Shown: positions 11,231-24,727, counted from the stretch's first letter. The stretch: 64,000 nt of DNA from Hymenolepis diminuta (GCA_900708905.1 CAADRB010000025.1:1513061-1577060), one strand, 5' to 3'. A program made the numbers and translations. Notes: generated by a model not told the origin, from the sequence alone.

Positions 11231-11824
11231 ATCTCACGTCACCCACTGTAAGATGACTTCGTGTTTACACAATTGGACAATCAGACCATTTAAACGAAAT
11301 TTTAATTTTTGCGAATAATTAATTTTTGTGATCTGCGTGCCGATATCCCAGTTAAGAAGAAGGAAAACATTAGTTCTCGTTGTTATAGAGAAAATTTACT
11401 GGAGTTCAACTTGTGGGGTTCACAACGCTAACAAGGCTGATTGAATCACGTGCGCTAGAACTTTCTGGGAAGTGCGGCGATGTAACCGGTCGCGTTGAGA
11501 ACAAGCGCGGACGTGTGTGCAGAGGCTTCCTCAACCAAGCAGCAATCAAGATCCCTGCAGCCTAGCCTGGTTTTGTATTTAATGACTAAGCTTTTGACTC
11601 ACAAAAACAATGAAGTGGTCAGTAAACCCTCTCTATTCAGCATCTTTCTTGTTCTTACCACTTTGGGCAGAGCTTAGCTAATTTGGAAGTGAATTGATAA
11701 GAGAGGATTCTGCTAGAGGCTAATCGGACTGCTTAGGAGGATTACTTAGGTGTAGCATCCGCTACAAACTCGAACTATGTACGATTTATCGAAATTCATA
11801 ATATTTCAAATAAAGGATTGAAAT

Positions 11825-11945
11825 AATGAGAGTTATTTTCAATAATAATGGAATGAAAACATAAAATAAAATGTCACTTTCGCCAAGGGAAAACATTTAA
11901 TAATTATTCATAATTATAATGTCACCTCTACATTAATAATAGGAT
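11825..11945 (+). repeat. Direct repeat, right arm
   Basis: Partner of 11110-11230 in the same orientation; the two are similar but clearly diverged, with small indels. Confidence 0.45.
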
Positions 11946-13318
11946 GCGTAGATATGAGAAATTGTTACTTTCATTTTTCTTAGATAAAAATATTCATTTT
12001 TAAAGCACAGATATTTTTATAATTTGACAATCAAGCTGAGTAGAATTTATTTAACCGTATAAATTGTCGGACTGTAATGTGATTATAAAAGACGATTAAA
12101 TTATGCAATTATCGGTTGCTTAAATTCATTATGAAATCTTACAACTTCGAAACAGTTGTACTGAGTCATGTGCCAATTCTATCGGTATCCTATTGACTAA
12201 TTATTTGCTATAAGTAGGACAAAGTCTACATTTCGTTTCATTAAAACAAAAACTTATTTTTGGTTTTTAAATGTTTTTTCAAATGTTACTTAAGCAGGAA
12301 GAGAAATGGGAAAATACACGACTTATTAAATCTCTTATCAGTTGATTAAACTAATTGCATTTAGTGCTGAGAATAGAATCCATTAGCTGGTTAATATTTA
12401 ATAGCCCTTTCCTGACGAAAAGGTAGTGATTGGGAAGAGAGTAACGAAATGCGTTTTCGACAGCTGCCAAGACGATAATCAATCAAAACAGTCCTACTCT
12501 ACCCACCCCTAGGGTTTTATCCCTGAATCTCCCTTCCCTTTCTCACAATTCGTTCGTTAGTTTTGCTTTCTTCGTCGAATGCATAATTTATGCTTTTTGG
12601 CTATGAGAGCTTGCGTGTGGGACGTTGAATTTGTGCATTTGTGTGTAACTGTTTCTCAAATTTTGAGAACCACAAATCTCTTGAGTAGGAAGATTGACTG
12701 AATGACTGAGTACTGTGTGGTGGGTCGAGTAGTAGCGAGCTCAAATCTCCCGTGGGATAGCTTGGGGGTAAAAGAAGTTGGTAAAAACGCAACTTTTACT
12801 AGGTTCTTGAATGGAAGCAGATTTAATGAATTGATACCAGAAAAATGGGATACTTCTCACTTGTCAATATCTTATCTAAGCTATGAGTAATGAACTATCT
12901 ATATAAATATTTCGAGGTAGTAGAGTTAGGTTAGATTATTTTAACTTTTTTATATTGGTACCTCCTAGGATGCAGCCTTCCACCAACAAGGTGATGCTCC
13001 AAGGTGTTAAATTTAATTTGTTCGCCAAATAAATAAGTGGAGCAGAAGGAACTCCATTTCAGATGTAAGTTTCTTATGCCATCGGACGAAATCGAACTGG
13101 TTTGTGAAATTCGGGAATGTAAAAGAAAATCGGCATCAGGTACAATTTTCAAAGTTAAATTCAAATCAAATGAACTGCTCTCAATTATTTTCAACTATGT
13201 AGATCGCAATTCGAGTCTTATTAAATACAGAGTGCGTAAGGTATCTGAGCACACTTATAATTTTGGAATTTAAACTAACTGGACAACAACTCGTGTATTT
13301 TTTATATCAGAAGATCTT

Positions 13319-14440
13319 ATGGCAGACACTACTATAACTAAAGGAATGAAAATACGCGATGTAATAGTTTCGCTCTATAAAAGCGAAACACAGCAATTTA
13401 GTCGCCAGACCTTTAGTTTGCAAATTAGAAAGGAACTGCTGAATGAAACCAATGGAGATGAATTGGCCACCACGAGGAAGGGAAAACAGCATTGTCAACT
13501 CTCTGCTCACTCACTCATTCCCACTCACAACACCTGAGTTTGTGGGAAGAGTGCATGACATGATGGACGAAAATCCGGGAAAGTCAATGCTCGACATCTT
13601 GCCAAATATCTTCAAGTGTCTCAAGGAACAACAATATTTAAGGAAGGTTGTTCATCAAGACCTCGGATACAAATCATATCTTCTTAGGCGAGGTCAGTTT
13701 ATGTGGACAAAAACAACTCAAGGGAATTATTTAATGCGTTCAAAACAACTCTTAAATAAATTGAGATATCCAGAAGAACAGCCGTGTTTGGTTTTTCTCC
13801 CACCAAAACACTTCCACCAGGATGAAAATTCAATCGAAGAAATGACAGATAACTATGTGTGAGTGGACTCCACTGAAGTTCCAACTGTTGTGCACGCACT
13901 ACGTTTCCATCAACAGTGATGGTTTTCGGTGTTGTTGGCAGTGAGAGAGGGGCGGCACATCGTGGATACTCCATTTTTTCCACAAGTCCTTAGAGTCAAT
14001 GCAGATGCAAATGCCTATGTAGGAACTCTTTAAATCATTGGTGTTAAGCCGACTTGGATAGACAGCGTAGCCAATGGAGGAAAACCCCTCTATGTCTTCC
14101 AACAGGATTCGGCTCCATCTCGTTAAGCTCTCAAAACTCAGGATTGGATGGATGGTTGAGAATTTCTATCATCATGTCACATCATGTCAAATTTATACCT
14201 GCCTCCCAACTGCTCACCAGACCTTAATCCTTTCAACTATTACGTGTGAGACGGGGCGGAATGGAGCATGGTTGAAAAGGAATTTAATAAGCACCCCATA
14301 ACACCAAATCCTCCTCTCTCATGGAAACAATAGCTCGAGCAGTGGGGAACATCAATAAAGACCACTTGGTGAAAGTTTTCAGTTGCTTTCGGACTCGAAT
14401 TGAGTGGATGATGGAAGCTGAAGGAGGATATATAGAATAA
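13319..14440 (+). mobile_element. Inactive mariner-family DNA transposon (transposase remnant)
   Basis: Frames in sequence match a mariner transposase from start to end: helix-turn-helix part (HQDLGYKSYLLRRGQFM, RSKQLLNKL), a core with FFPQVLRVNADANAYV and WIDSVANG, the catalytic block VFQQDSAPS, a degraded CxPTAHQTL segment in place of the usual WPPSSPDCNPLDY, and the C-terminal FRTRIEWMMEAEGGYIE followed by TAA at 14438-14440. The chain is broken by in-frame stops near 13860 and 14030, by frameshifts, and by loss of the last catalytic aspartate region. Terminal inverted repeats could not be placed. Confidence 0.85.
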
Positions 14441-16819
14441 ACCCTAGGCTAAAGGGTATTTTGTTTATTTGTGTCGATACAAGAAATTCCAATTTCCAAA
14501 AGTGGAGGAAATTTAATATTAACTGTAGTGGGTAAGAGCAAGTTTTTGTTCAGCATTCAGCCTAAATTACCGCCTAGGGAATGCCAACATTTGCCCATCT
14601 CAGAGGTGCAATATAAAAAGAAAGGCGGTTTATTTCATGCTGAAAAATACATTTTTATATTTTTAAATTACAATCATTCTATTTATGTCTAAGTGATAAT
14701 TAACTGAATAAATGTATAAATAACTCTCGTGTAATACTCCTCATTCCTATTAATTTACTCTAGTGCAATTTCTAACAATTTCCAAATGACGGAAATTGAA
14801 AATTAAAATATAATATTATTAAGGGAACGAATAAAACGACTTCTTTGATTTACCACTTTTATTCTAGACGAAGGTAATCCACAAATTGTTGGCAGTCTCC
14901 CCTCTTTAACCTGTCTTGGAATTAAATCGATTTCCATGGTGCGTGTAGATCCTCTCCACAAAGTCACTCTTGACTTTGTTCGAGATATTCAAGTCGTAAT
15001 TCAAGTTATGCCGATCAAATTGTGAAGATCTAGTAGTTTAGCATGTTTTCATCATTTTTAGTTCACTTAAGTTTTTGCGTTTTGGTGCATTTAAATCATA
15101 TATGTGGAGGGATAAATAATACAGAAGCCTGGTATTTAGATACCATAAAACCGGATAAATCGATAAGCACATTCAGATAGAAGGTACATAGTGATCCCAA
15201 GATCACTGTATATATTCAGATATCAGCTAAATCTTAAGGAAATAAAGTTAGCGTCTGGATTAATAAATCTGATTACAGGAGTCTAGAATTGAAACTGGAA
15301 GGCACTGCTTTAATTTAAACTTCTATTTGGGAATTACTTTTATCCTTCGGACAACCAAGTCGCATGAATTTATGTCACTTTTTCTTCAACAGGAAGGCTT
15401 ACATGACAGGAGGGTGAGAGACCACTTGACCAGATGTGTCAATCAAAATTGAACAGCCAAACTTCCTGACTTCTCCCCTATCTTTCAAACGTTGGGGCCT
15501 GTAGTGGCCATATGTTCACAGAAAGGACTGTTTTTGCTGGTATTAAATTAATAAGTATAAATAAATAATTCAAACGAAACTATTTTTCCCTCATTTTGTA
15601 CAAAAAAAGCAGACAATCGTTTGTAACCACTGGAATAGAGATGGTAATTAAAGTTAGAAAAGAGATCATGCTTTCAGTTTTGCTTAGACGATATCGTGTC
15701 CTTCTCAGTATCACCTGTTAGATCGCTGCTGTTTATTGAAATTGCTTTTATCAAATTACAATACGAGATCATCATTTCCACTAGAGCACCGATTCATGAT
15801 AGGAATAATAGTGAAATTGCCCATAAATGACCATAAGACATAAATGGTAAAATATACAGGACATCAGAAAGTCATATTTTATTTGCTGCCAATTCTAGTC
15901 CAACCTTTTTTGGGAGAAAACTACAGCTTGGGGGACATTCGAAACCATTTTTGCACAAAATTATCAGCATTCTTTCATTGATTAATGTTTATCCGCGTAT
16001 TCAGTTTACTTAATTCATTGTTTATTCAATTAAAACTGGGCGCCAATTTCGATGGTGATTTTAGAAGTACCTCTTTCAAACATTTCTCCAGGATGACATT
16101 AAAAACCTATCAGATCAAATCAAATCCTCTGAGATGAAAGTCTACCACATATACATAATGCCCCTCGCAAACCTCACATTTCAGAGGAAGTGGATTCGCT
16201 TGATGAAAATATAATGAAAACAATGTAATCTTTCCTGATGGGGAGAATTTACTGAAAAAGATGATTGCATAAAATGTATTAATTATATTAGAATTTAAAC
16301 GGTCTAAGAATTAAAAGTTTACAAATGGCCTCTGTGAGGTTGGAAGAGTTTATTTGTCGGCGAATTTGTATGCATATCATTCGATTTCTGTTGGTGGGCG
16401 TCTGTATTTATTTAGCTACACTTCACACATTGATTTACATTTTAAGATTAATTATCCTTTTGGCATTATCGCCAAATTTAATTAAAGAAGCTTTATGGAA
16501 AGTTCACCATAAATCAACATATCGGACGATGCAACTTGAGCTCACGCGTTTCAACATTTAAGTCACCTGTTATCAGTAGTTACTATTCGTTTCCTTTATG
16601 CAGCGCCACAGTTCTGATCTTAGCACCTCTAGCAATCCAGATGTCACGAATTCAACGCTCACGTTTTCACATATAATTACTGAATTTACTAAACATCCTG
16701 GTTAATAAGAGAATGGTAGTATGTGATTTTCACACCAGAGTGGCTCCAGGAAGCCATCTTTCTACCCAAATCAAGTGTCATTAACATTTCCTTTAATAAC
16801 TTCCAAGTCCAAATAGGAA

Positions 16820-16965
16820 AGCGTTTTCCAGTTCTTATCTTGCGAAGAAGGATGACATTATGGAGCCTATCAGGGGGAAACTCGAATTCTGTCAACCCGC
16901 ACCTCTTTATTAACAGGACTTAACACGTGCGACTGGCCATTCCGCTCATTGGGTAAAGCGATTCC
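16820..16965 (-). repeat. SINE-like tRNA-derived repeat, degenerate copy
   Basis: The + strand shows GAAACTCGAATTCTGT, CACCTCTTTATTAACAGGA and GGCCATTCCGCTCATTGGGT, the same order as the minus-oriented copy at 21780. The tRNA-like head is lost. Confidence 0.45.
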
Positions 16966-19639
16966 AAACATTTTCTGAGTAATTTTACTCCGATTTAGTA
17001 AATTCAATTTGAGTACCCTTATTCTTCCATATATCATTCATTCCTCTATGCAATTAAATTTCATAAAAGAGCCTATAAATGACAAAAAATTCCAAAACGG
17101 TTATTTTATCAGTTATCTTTTGGAAGAAGAATTTATAATTATTTTAGGTAATTATAACTATTTCAAGTGTCATGAAATCTATTAAGTTATATTATGTGTG
17201 CAATTTTGACGAATTTCATGAAATCGGATGGGGTGATATTTTCTTTTTATCCATTATAACTGATTAAATTAAAATACATCCTTAAAAATTCAAAAATTTC
17301 AATTAAATTATATTTAGAAAAAGATTAAAGCAGAAAAAATTGTCAAGTTTTACTGTCATGCTTTGTTCCATTATTTGTGTCATTTCCACATTTCCGTTTC
17401 CAAAATAACTCATTTATTACTCTCGCTTTTCACACATCCTCCGCGAAATGTCAGAGAGGATTTAACTCAGTCATTCATATTTACCAAGAAGTTGTGACTT
17501 GAGACTTAAACTGATTCAGAGGTGTTCGATAATCCCTTATTTCAAGCTAACAGGATTTTCTTGTCAACCTGTTCGACTGGTGACATCAACAAAATGAAAG
17601 CACTTCTCGATTATAATTATTTAAATTTTTTTATCAATTATCATTTATTTGTTTGTTATTCATTACTAATGGTGCTAGAGAAAAGCACAATTTTATCATG
17701 AGAAAGCATCTGAACAAGATGGAGGAGTAAACCACTCCAGTAAATGGTTAAGAACAGTGACCGAATTGAAGTTGTGGATAACTTAGGGTGGCAAGAAACT
17801 CTTATTTCATTTTCATTTCGGAATCAGGCTGTATATTTTTTGCTTCACTTCTTCATTTTCTAATATTCCAAAAAATAAATATCAGGATTTGTCCCTTTGG
17901 ATCCCATGTGAGTTCATGTCCATGATGTCCAGAGCTCATCGAACAGTTGATTAATTTGGTTGGTCGTTCATACCATTTCGGTAAATTTTCTATTCTAGTG
18001 GGCTAATGTAATGGTATGATATAAACTAGTGCGGTCTTAACACAGCAGAGCTCACTAGAGTTCGTTTGTCGTTATCCATTCATACACCCGAATACATAAT
18101 CGTTGAGCACAGGTACATTCGGTTCATGGTCGTATTTATTCCTCTAATAATTGAAAAAAATTCACCAGTACTACCCTATCGCCCTCATTTCACAATAAAA
18201 TAATTCGAATACAATGTAGCAGTCTTCTTCATGGATCCTTGGGTTTTGTTATATTATGCGAACTCATCTGTGAGCAACACTTAATTCAAAGCATTCATTA
18301 GTGTTAATCCAAAGTCAAACCATTATTCTGGAACTCAGCCCCATTTTGTCCTATTCTGCATTCATAATGAATATGTCACATTCATATGTCCACTTGGTCA
18401 GTTAGGATTCGGAGATAGTCATTAGTAAAGGACGAGAAAAATGAGCATCACAAAATCATAAGGATCTGAATAATATTAAGATAGTAACATTAAAATCAAC
18501 GATTGCATATCTCTAACATAGTTTGCTTCTGGGGAAACAGATTTAAGTAGTATGCTTCATTTATAGTTGGAAAATCAGTTTATTCCGATCAGATTTTATT
18601 GACACAAATAGATGATAACGACTGGCATGCGAGTGTCCTTTTAAACTGCTTCACAGAAGAAACAGGCTTAATCATCCTTGTTGAAGTAATGTTTTGAAGT
18701 GGCCCTTCTATTTGACTCTAGAATTAATTAAAAAATTCCCCTGTTTATTTTTAGAAATCTCGGTTCTTTTGAGACTGGCTGAGAGCTTATATCAATGCAT
18801 TCATCCCCGGTGTTAAATCACAGATCTGCATATCGACTATTGTGACGGTTCATGCAATTTCCACGTTCTTTACGACTCACCGCATTTTATTCCATTATAA
18901 AGACGCTTGTTTACTGCTCTTCCAATATTAATTTCTCTTTCTTTTCGTTCTAGTACAAATATATCCCTGGTTCAAGCATACAGGCACACACAATTTATGA
19001 CTTTGGAAGTGGTTACCATCTTACATCCCTAGAAAGATCTTTACTCCTTGATGTGAATTTATCTTAGAATAACAACCTCTTACGACTCTCCTATCAGACA
19101 CCTGATTTTACCCTTTGTTAAAGGGCAATCTTTTATTAACATTTCATTTCATCTCTGTTCAATATACAATCGTTCAATGATCGATGAATTTCATTTCGCT
19201 TTCCACCATTCTAAATAAGTTTAATTTTCAGGGACTTTCTAGATTTTCCATACTACTGAGCCATTAACTTTATTTTCCTAGGTAGTTGATAATATTATCT
19301 TTGGGATAGATAAATTAGAAAAGAAAATAAACAACAACAGCGAAATGTTTACCTGATCATTCTTCCTTTCCCATAAACATGTTTTAGCTGTTGAAAATTG
19401 TAATTGGCACATTTTTATTAATTAGTGCGATTGTCAGGCACACAATTTGAGTGGTAATTAAGATTGGTGGACCTAATTTATCAGGCAAATTAAACAGTTT
19501 CCAGTCACTAAATAAAAATAGAGGCTCATTTTTTCCTATTAGATTTGATTCTGAGGATCTTATTATGACAGGCAGTTGGGAGTAATTCTCAAACCAACTG
19601 AAAATAAGCTTTTTCTAATAATCACTTTGGTCAGAGGAA

Positions 19640-19862
19640 TGGGTGCACTATGTCTCTGATGAGAAACTTCTCATACCCATTAGAAAAAGTGGTCACAAGA
19701 CTTGAGTTGAGAGTGGAGGGAAGATATCCTGAAGCTGCTCTTATGAGAAATTCACATTCTACCACCTCTCTTTCGGCCAGAATTAACCATCCACATCGCT
19801 GGATGGGCACCTGATGGACACTGATCTCGTGGCCCCCGACATGGCAAACGCTCACGTTGTTC
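19640..19862 (-). repeat. SINE-like tRNA-derived repeat
   Basis: One of the better preserved bodies. In minus orientation it reads a GGTGCCCATCCAGCG block, GGTTAATTCTGGCC, AGAGAGGTGGTAGAATGTGA and ATTTCTCATAAGAG. A second truncated copy of the body abuts it at about 19865-19915, also on the minus strand. Confidence 0.6.
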
Positions 19863-20544
19863 ATTGAAAAACTCCCATTCTAACACCTCTCTTTCAACTA
19901 ATTTTAATTGGTTGGCCAATATATATAACATTTGATATAATCCACCGTAAACATTGAATAAATAACATTCATTAAAAGGATGTCATTTTTCTTCCTCCTT
20001 CTGTTCTTCCCCATCCTGGAATATTTGATGAGTTCAAGTCTGCCTTATCCTGCTGGGAAACCTCGGAAGTCGTTTGGGCATCTCTGTCAGGTGTATCTAA
20101 AATCAAATGAAAAAATTTTTGCTATATTATGACAAAATTAAAACCATCTTGAGAAAAGATAGACCGAAATCTAGTAGAAAATAGTTAGCTTCAAATGGAG
20201 ATTAAATTACAATAGCCTTAATTTAATGAAACCGTATGAATTTATTTAATTGGTAATAGGTTAAAAAGATGATGGCACGTCAGTCGTCTGTCGTCTGGCC
20301 ACAGAGATAGAGCATACGCCCTCCACCTCAATTCATTAATTTCAGAACATTTTCTCGAGGGCATACTGAAAAACTCTGAACTTTCATTTATTCACCTCAT
20401 CCATTAAATGAAAATGCTATGCAGCGAACATCGTAGACGAAAGGAAGGCATCCTGACAGATATTCACCAGTGGGGTTAGTTCTTCCAGTCACGGATTGTG
20501 AACAGATGAGTATTGATTTCAAGCACATGACCTCACAAACGGAG

Positions 20545-20665
20545 TGCACTGCACAGGTCAATTTTCACATCTCCGAGGTCAGAGGTCATGAGCTTAATGC
20601 CTGTCATTGCATACCAAGCAAGCGGAATCGTCAGTCGTACGAATTAAATCTTGCTAATAACATTT
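20545..20665 (+). repeat. SINE-like tRNA-derived repeat, fragment
   Basis: Carries the anticodon-to-T-arm part (GAGGTCAGAGGTCATGAGCT) and the AAGCGGAATCG block that follows it in other copies. Body truncated. Confidence 0.5.
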
Positions 20666-21779
20666 TTATCCTGGGCTCAGTGATGCTCCTCCTCAACTAA
20701 GAATAAGTATCGGGAAAATTTTTCCAAAATTGGAAGTGGCGTTATCGATACTCCAAGTAAATGCATTACTTTAGATGAAGAATCATGAAAAGTATTTTAA
20801 AAATCGTCACAAAAACTATTTAAAAGATATGTTCCAGAAGTTAAATGATTAAGCTGAGTTCACGTGTTGATTTTTGCACTTGGTGATGAATGAGAGAAAA
20901 ATGAAAGTAATAAATCACAAATTTTGGAGATGGAAATGCAAAAGAGAAAAATGAAGTGGCACGGACAATTGAACTAAACATGGTTAAAAGTGTAGGCACA
21001 ATTTCTTCTATATTAATTAATTATTACTTACTAAATTGTTTTATGCTCATAAAATATTTTTCATCTAATCGATAACGGCGACTAACTGTTAGGTAATAGC
21101 TCTATCCAAAACCATGTATTAGAATAAATTCAATTAATACAATATTTATTACAAATTAATGATATCAATGACCTTGTCTGAAATACTGGTCGTAATGAAT
21201 AGATTAAATAATTCGTTGAAATTCATTAATTGTCTGACATAATAAGTACATCGGACAAAATTTTCTGAATTGGACTAATTTCATTTGGGAACAGGCATAG
21301 TTCGGTGCCATTCATTATCCAAGAGATGATTTAAAATGCCTTCTTGTATACGTCATCGCACATCAGATAAATAGAATTTCAACAAGAAGTATGTTTTTTG
21401 ACGTTAAATGAAATTTATTCACTTCATCGATAAAGACTGATACCATATCGTAAGACCAAGCTACTGAAATCAGTAGATAAGGAAATAAATGACATTTTAA
21501 TAATAAAATAAAAATATATCGAAAATTTGTTCTTTTACCAGCTTGTAAAAAATTTAATATGTGAATTCTTTACATAAACCAATTAAGTGGAATTGTTCTT
21601 TAACAGTCAGCCTTGATAGAAAGCATTTCAAACCCTTCTCATTGAGAAATCTGTATTCTTTCATTTTTCTCTCTACCATTGATGCCCGATGTGACTAATC
21701 ATAAATAATACCGTTATCCACATTATTCTAGATTTATAACTCCTAATCCAATTCCAACACTTATCGTGGATAAAGGAGA

Positions 21780-21960
21780 AACATCATGAAACCTCCCTGA
21801 TGAGAAACTCGAATTCTGTTGCCTCCTTTACTGGTCAGATTTAAGCAGCCATTCCACTTACTGGGTGTGCACCGGTGGGCATCGAACCCATGATCTCTGA
21901 CTTTGCTTTTAATAACTATTTTTATACGCTGACAATTGCAGCTGGCATTAGCATACCACA
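21780..21960 (-). repeat. SINE-like tRNA-derived repeat with intact B box
   Basis: On the minus strand AAGTCAGAGATCATGGGTTC leads into GATGCCCACCGGTGCAC. This is the 3' half of a tRNA-like fold, with a B box GGTTCGATGCC matching the GGTTCGANNCC consensus. It is followed by CCCAGTAAGTGGAATGGC and a GAATTCGAGTTTCTCATC block. Confidence 0.65.
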
Positions 21961-22049
21961 CGTCTGTAAAGTTGCTGTGAATGATATTGCTTTTCGCCGC
22001 TGACTTAAATTTGATAATAATGCCAACATTTAATAAATATTACAAGTTT

Positions 22050-22200
22050 ATGCACATTTGCCGTGCGGAGGATTACGGGATCGATTCCGACCAGTCCACA
22101 TCCAGTGATTGCAACGAAAAATCGCAATGGCCAGTACCAGTTAATACATGGAATATAATAAGCAGGTTTCGCGGTAATAAGAGTAACCTAATGCTTCTCC
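22050..22200 (+). repeat. SINE-like tRNA-derived repeat, fragment
   Basis: ATTACGGGATCGATTCCGAC followed by CAGTCCACATCCAGTGATTG corresponds to the T-arm and the first body block of the family. The rest is eroded. Confidence 0.45.
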
Positions 22201-22385
22201 TCTGTTCATTGCTCTGACTAACTTTGAGGACGTTCGATGAGAACTGTATTTAAAACAAATGTACAAAAACACTCTAAGTTCGACGAATACGTCAAAATCT
22301 CAAACTTCCCAAGATCAAGATCTTAACGACACGTATCTGCTTTTCTGATAGGTGAAATGTTTACTAACCTTTAAAAATAACTCCT

Positions 22386-24727
22386 TCAAACGTAAAAATT
22401 ATTATTGCCTGAAATAAATTCACTAATGCTGCAGTCTAATAAACGCCGACCAACATAATTTGATTCCTTGTCTTTAGGGAGCACTTTTTGTCTTTTGACC
22501 CCAAATAAAATAGCTGCTTGTGACGATTTAATTTCTCTAGTTTGTGTATAACGAATTATTTTTAAAGGGAGATCATATCATTAAAACTTACATCTAAGTA
22601 GAGCATCCTCGTCCAGTAAAATGAAGACATTTTCTTGTTCTTTTGGAATTCCGTCCGGAACATTTGTCACCTTTGAAACAAGAATTTTATGAGAAGATTG
22701 GTGGAAATATTGTATTCTTTTGATGTGATCATGAAGGATTTGATCTGGATGGCAACGGATGTCATCCCGAAGAAGCGTTTGGGGAATGTACTTTCGAAGT
22801 CTCCAACGAAGTTGGTGCAAAATCTGAAGTGACTAAAATTGGACAAACATTTCTGACGATTGCCAGGTACGATTATAAATTTAACAGATAAGGATTCCAA
22901 AAAGCCCAACTTCTGTATCTTCGAATACTCTGAATCTTATAGAAAGCCGTTCTAGTCACTGGAAAATCAAGAATCAATGACAGTACAACTTAGATATAAA
23001 AGAAAACATCAGATTTCAAAACGAGAAAGGCTGTATTTAACCGTGAAGTTTGAATAATGCCCTCAGTTATCTGATGTCAAGAGAATTTTAAGAGCAATGC
23101 CTAATAACTACTCTTTTTCGAGGGAGAAATCCATACTTCCGGAATCAAATCTTCCCGTTTCTCGAAGTGAAAGTCAAATGCGCATTTTCGAAATAATTAA
23201 ACACTTAAACTCACCAGATTTCATAACAATATTCAACCATTGCTCGGTGGTTAATCTTAATCGGAACACTAAATTGTCATCTAATGAGGAATAATGAAAT
23301 TTACGTTCACAATATAATAGTTTAAGAATCTCAAATTCCCCTAGAAGGAAAATCAAGCATAAGCATTGGCCTTCGTCACACTAATTTATTCTTCTCTCAG
23401 GCCCATTTAGAGTTTTCTAACAATTATCCTAAGTAGAGGGATAGCATTTGAGTATTCTGAAATCGACTTTTGACAAGCTTAATAGCTAGTGTGACTAGCC
23501 ATCCCACTTACTAGGAGTGTGTCGATGGACATCAATCTCATGACCTCTGACTTTGCAGATGAAAATGTTAACCGGTGCACCATTAAAAAGATTTTAAGTA
23601 CAGGGTTCGTTCTGATAAATTTAGAAACTGTAACTACTTTTTTGGATTCTTCTGAGGCCAAACTATTTTCGTCTTGATAGCAAGAAGAATACTCCATTTT
23701 ATTTTAAACCATATCAATCAATATTGACTGATTGATCGATTCTTGTTTTGGTGAGTAAAATTTTTTGACATGTTCAGTCAAGATTCTTGAGAATAAATAA
23801 ATTTTATTATTTCTAGAAGGACAAATTTAGTTCCCTTGAAATGAATGAAGATAGAACGACAATTATGAAAGAATGGCTGAGGATACGTGTTTTCTAAATT
23901 TGTTCTTAGATAAATTTGATTAGTGAAAAAACTTCATATGAAAGAATATAAGTTATGCCCATGCAGCCAATATATGGTTAATGCTAATAATAAAACATCC
24001 CGAACAGTAATTATCTGACTAAGCTAAAGAGATCTATGTACATTTTCAAATGCACATTTAAATGAAAAGTTGACGAACTTTTGTTTAACACGATAATTTC
24101 AGGTGTATAAAACTGAACAATCGCTTCATTATTGCTATCATAACAACTTTAAAGGATAAACTTTGAAAAAAAATAAATGACATAACTTATTTGTAAATTT
24201 TTCATTTATAATTTAGAAGAGTGGAACATTATCTAAGTATCAGCTGAATAATTTTTTGTCAAGAATCAAAATTAATCGAAATATTCCGAATGAATCATTT
24301 CCATGGATATCAAAACACTAAATAAATTGCCATTCCTGATTGTTTTAAAACTAATACAAATTTAAGATTAAAATTTGTTACTCTTTTCTAGGTAGATGAA
24401 TTTATTTAGAGCCGATTCAAAACTAAGTAACAAACTCCATGGTTAGATTTCACATATTAAACAACAAAAAGATCCATTAAAAGACCGCACCTGACTGTGT
24501 AAACTGCATTTGGTAGAAGTTCGAAAGGAATGAAAAAGTTCTGAACTACGCAGCGGTTGGTAGAAACAGTTAGTTCGTTTGCATATTTTCAATGTTGATA
24601 TATCTGGGACGCTTCTGGAACGGAAACCTGCATGTAAACTAAAATAAATAAAATTTCCCTTAGTGGTCCGCTACCAAAAGTAAAAAGATGAAATTTGGGT
24701 CTCTTACCAACGCATATCTCTCGTCAT
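22386..24727 (-). CDS. Unrecognised multi-exon gene, model incomplete in the middle
   Basis: Product unknown. First exons: ATG at 24727 (exon 24727-24708), then 24638-24491. They have good GT and AG sites, agree in phase and encode about 56 residues rich in Arg and Ser (HAGFRSRSVPDISTLK), as in mitochondrial presequences. Last exons: 22832-22592 and 22516-22386, in phase across a 75 bp intron. They encode a hydrophilic, family-like sequence (LRWRLRKYIPQTLLRDDIR, HKILVSKVTNVPDGIPKEQE, NVFILLDEDALLR, FGVKRQKVLPKDKE, YVGRRLLDCSISEF) ending in TGA at 22388-22386. A candidate internal exon lies at 23280-23215 (VFRLRLTTEQWLNIVMKSG). The links between 24491 and 22832 are unresolved, and a SINE-like copy sits between. 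Three inverted CCAAT boxes lie upstream. Two neighbouring genes remain possible. Confidence 0.45.
23490..23600 (-). repeat. SINE-like tRNA-derived repeat, head fragment
   Basis: Minus strand: AAAGTCAGAGGTCATGAGAT, then GATGTCCATCGACACACTCC and TAGTAAGTGGGATGGCTAG. This is the anticodon-T-arm part and first body block. It lies within the unrecognised minus-strand gene. Confidence 0.55.

Larger units (their letters stand above)
11046..13300. other. Non-coding stretch between gypsy and mariner remnants
   Basis: Contains the two arms of a direct repeat (11110-11230 and 11825-11945) with a more GC-rich core between them (about 11455-11580), which could be the LTR and 5' leader of the neighbouring gypsy element. 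The rest is AT-rich with pyrimidine runs near 12490-12560 and no recognised gene. Confidence 0.45.
14441..22385. other. Long AT-rich intergenic region with degenerate repeats
   Basis: Apart from the SINE-like copies listed separately I see no gene. The 78-codon frame at 16325-16561 is hydrophobic but has no family signature. Base composition is uniform and low in GC, with frequent short A/T runs. Confidence 0.5.

Noticed and set aside
16325..16561. 78-codon hydrophobic frame starting with ATG (+)
   Set aside because: No signal-peptide layout, no homologous motif, no promoter or splice context; hydrophobic frames are common in AT-rich DNA.
22667..22909. Alternative minus frame over the penultimate exon of the unrecognised gene
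   Set aside because: It hits a stop before the strong donor at 22592, while the chosen frame runs to that donor and continues in phase into the next exon.
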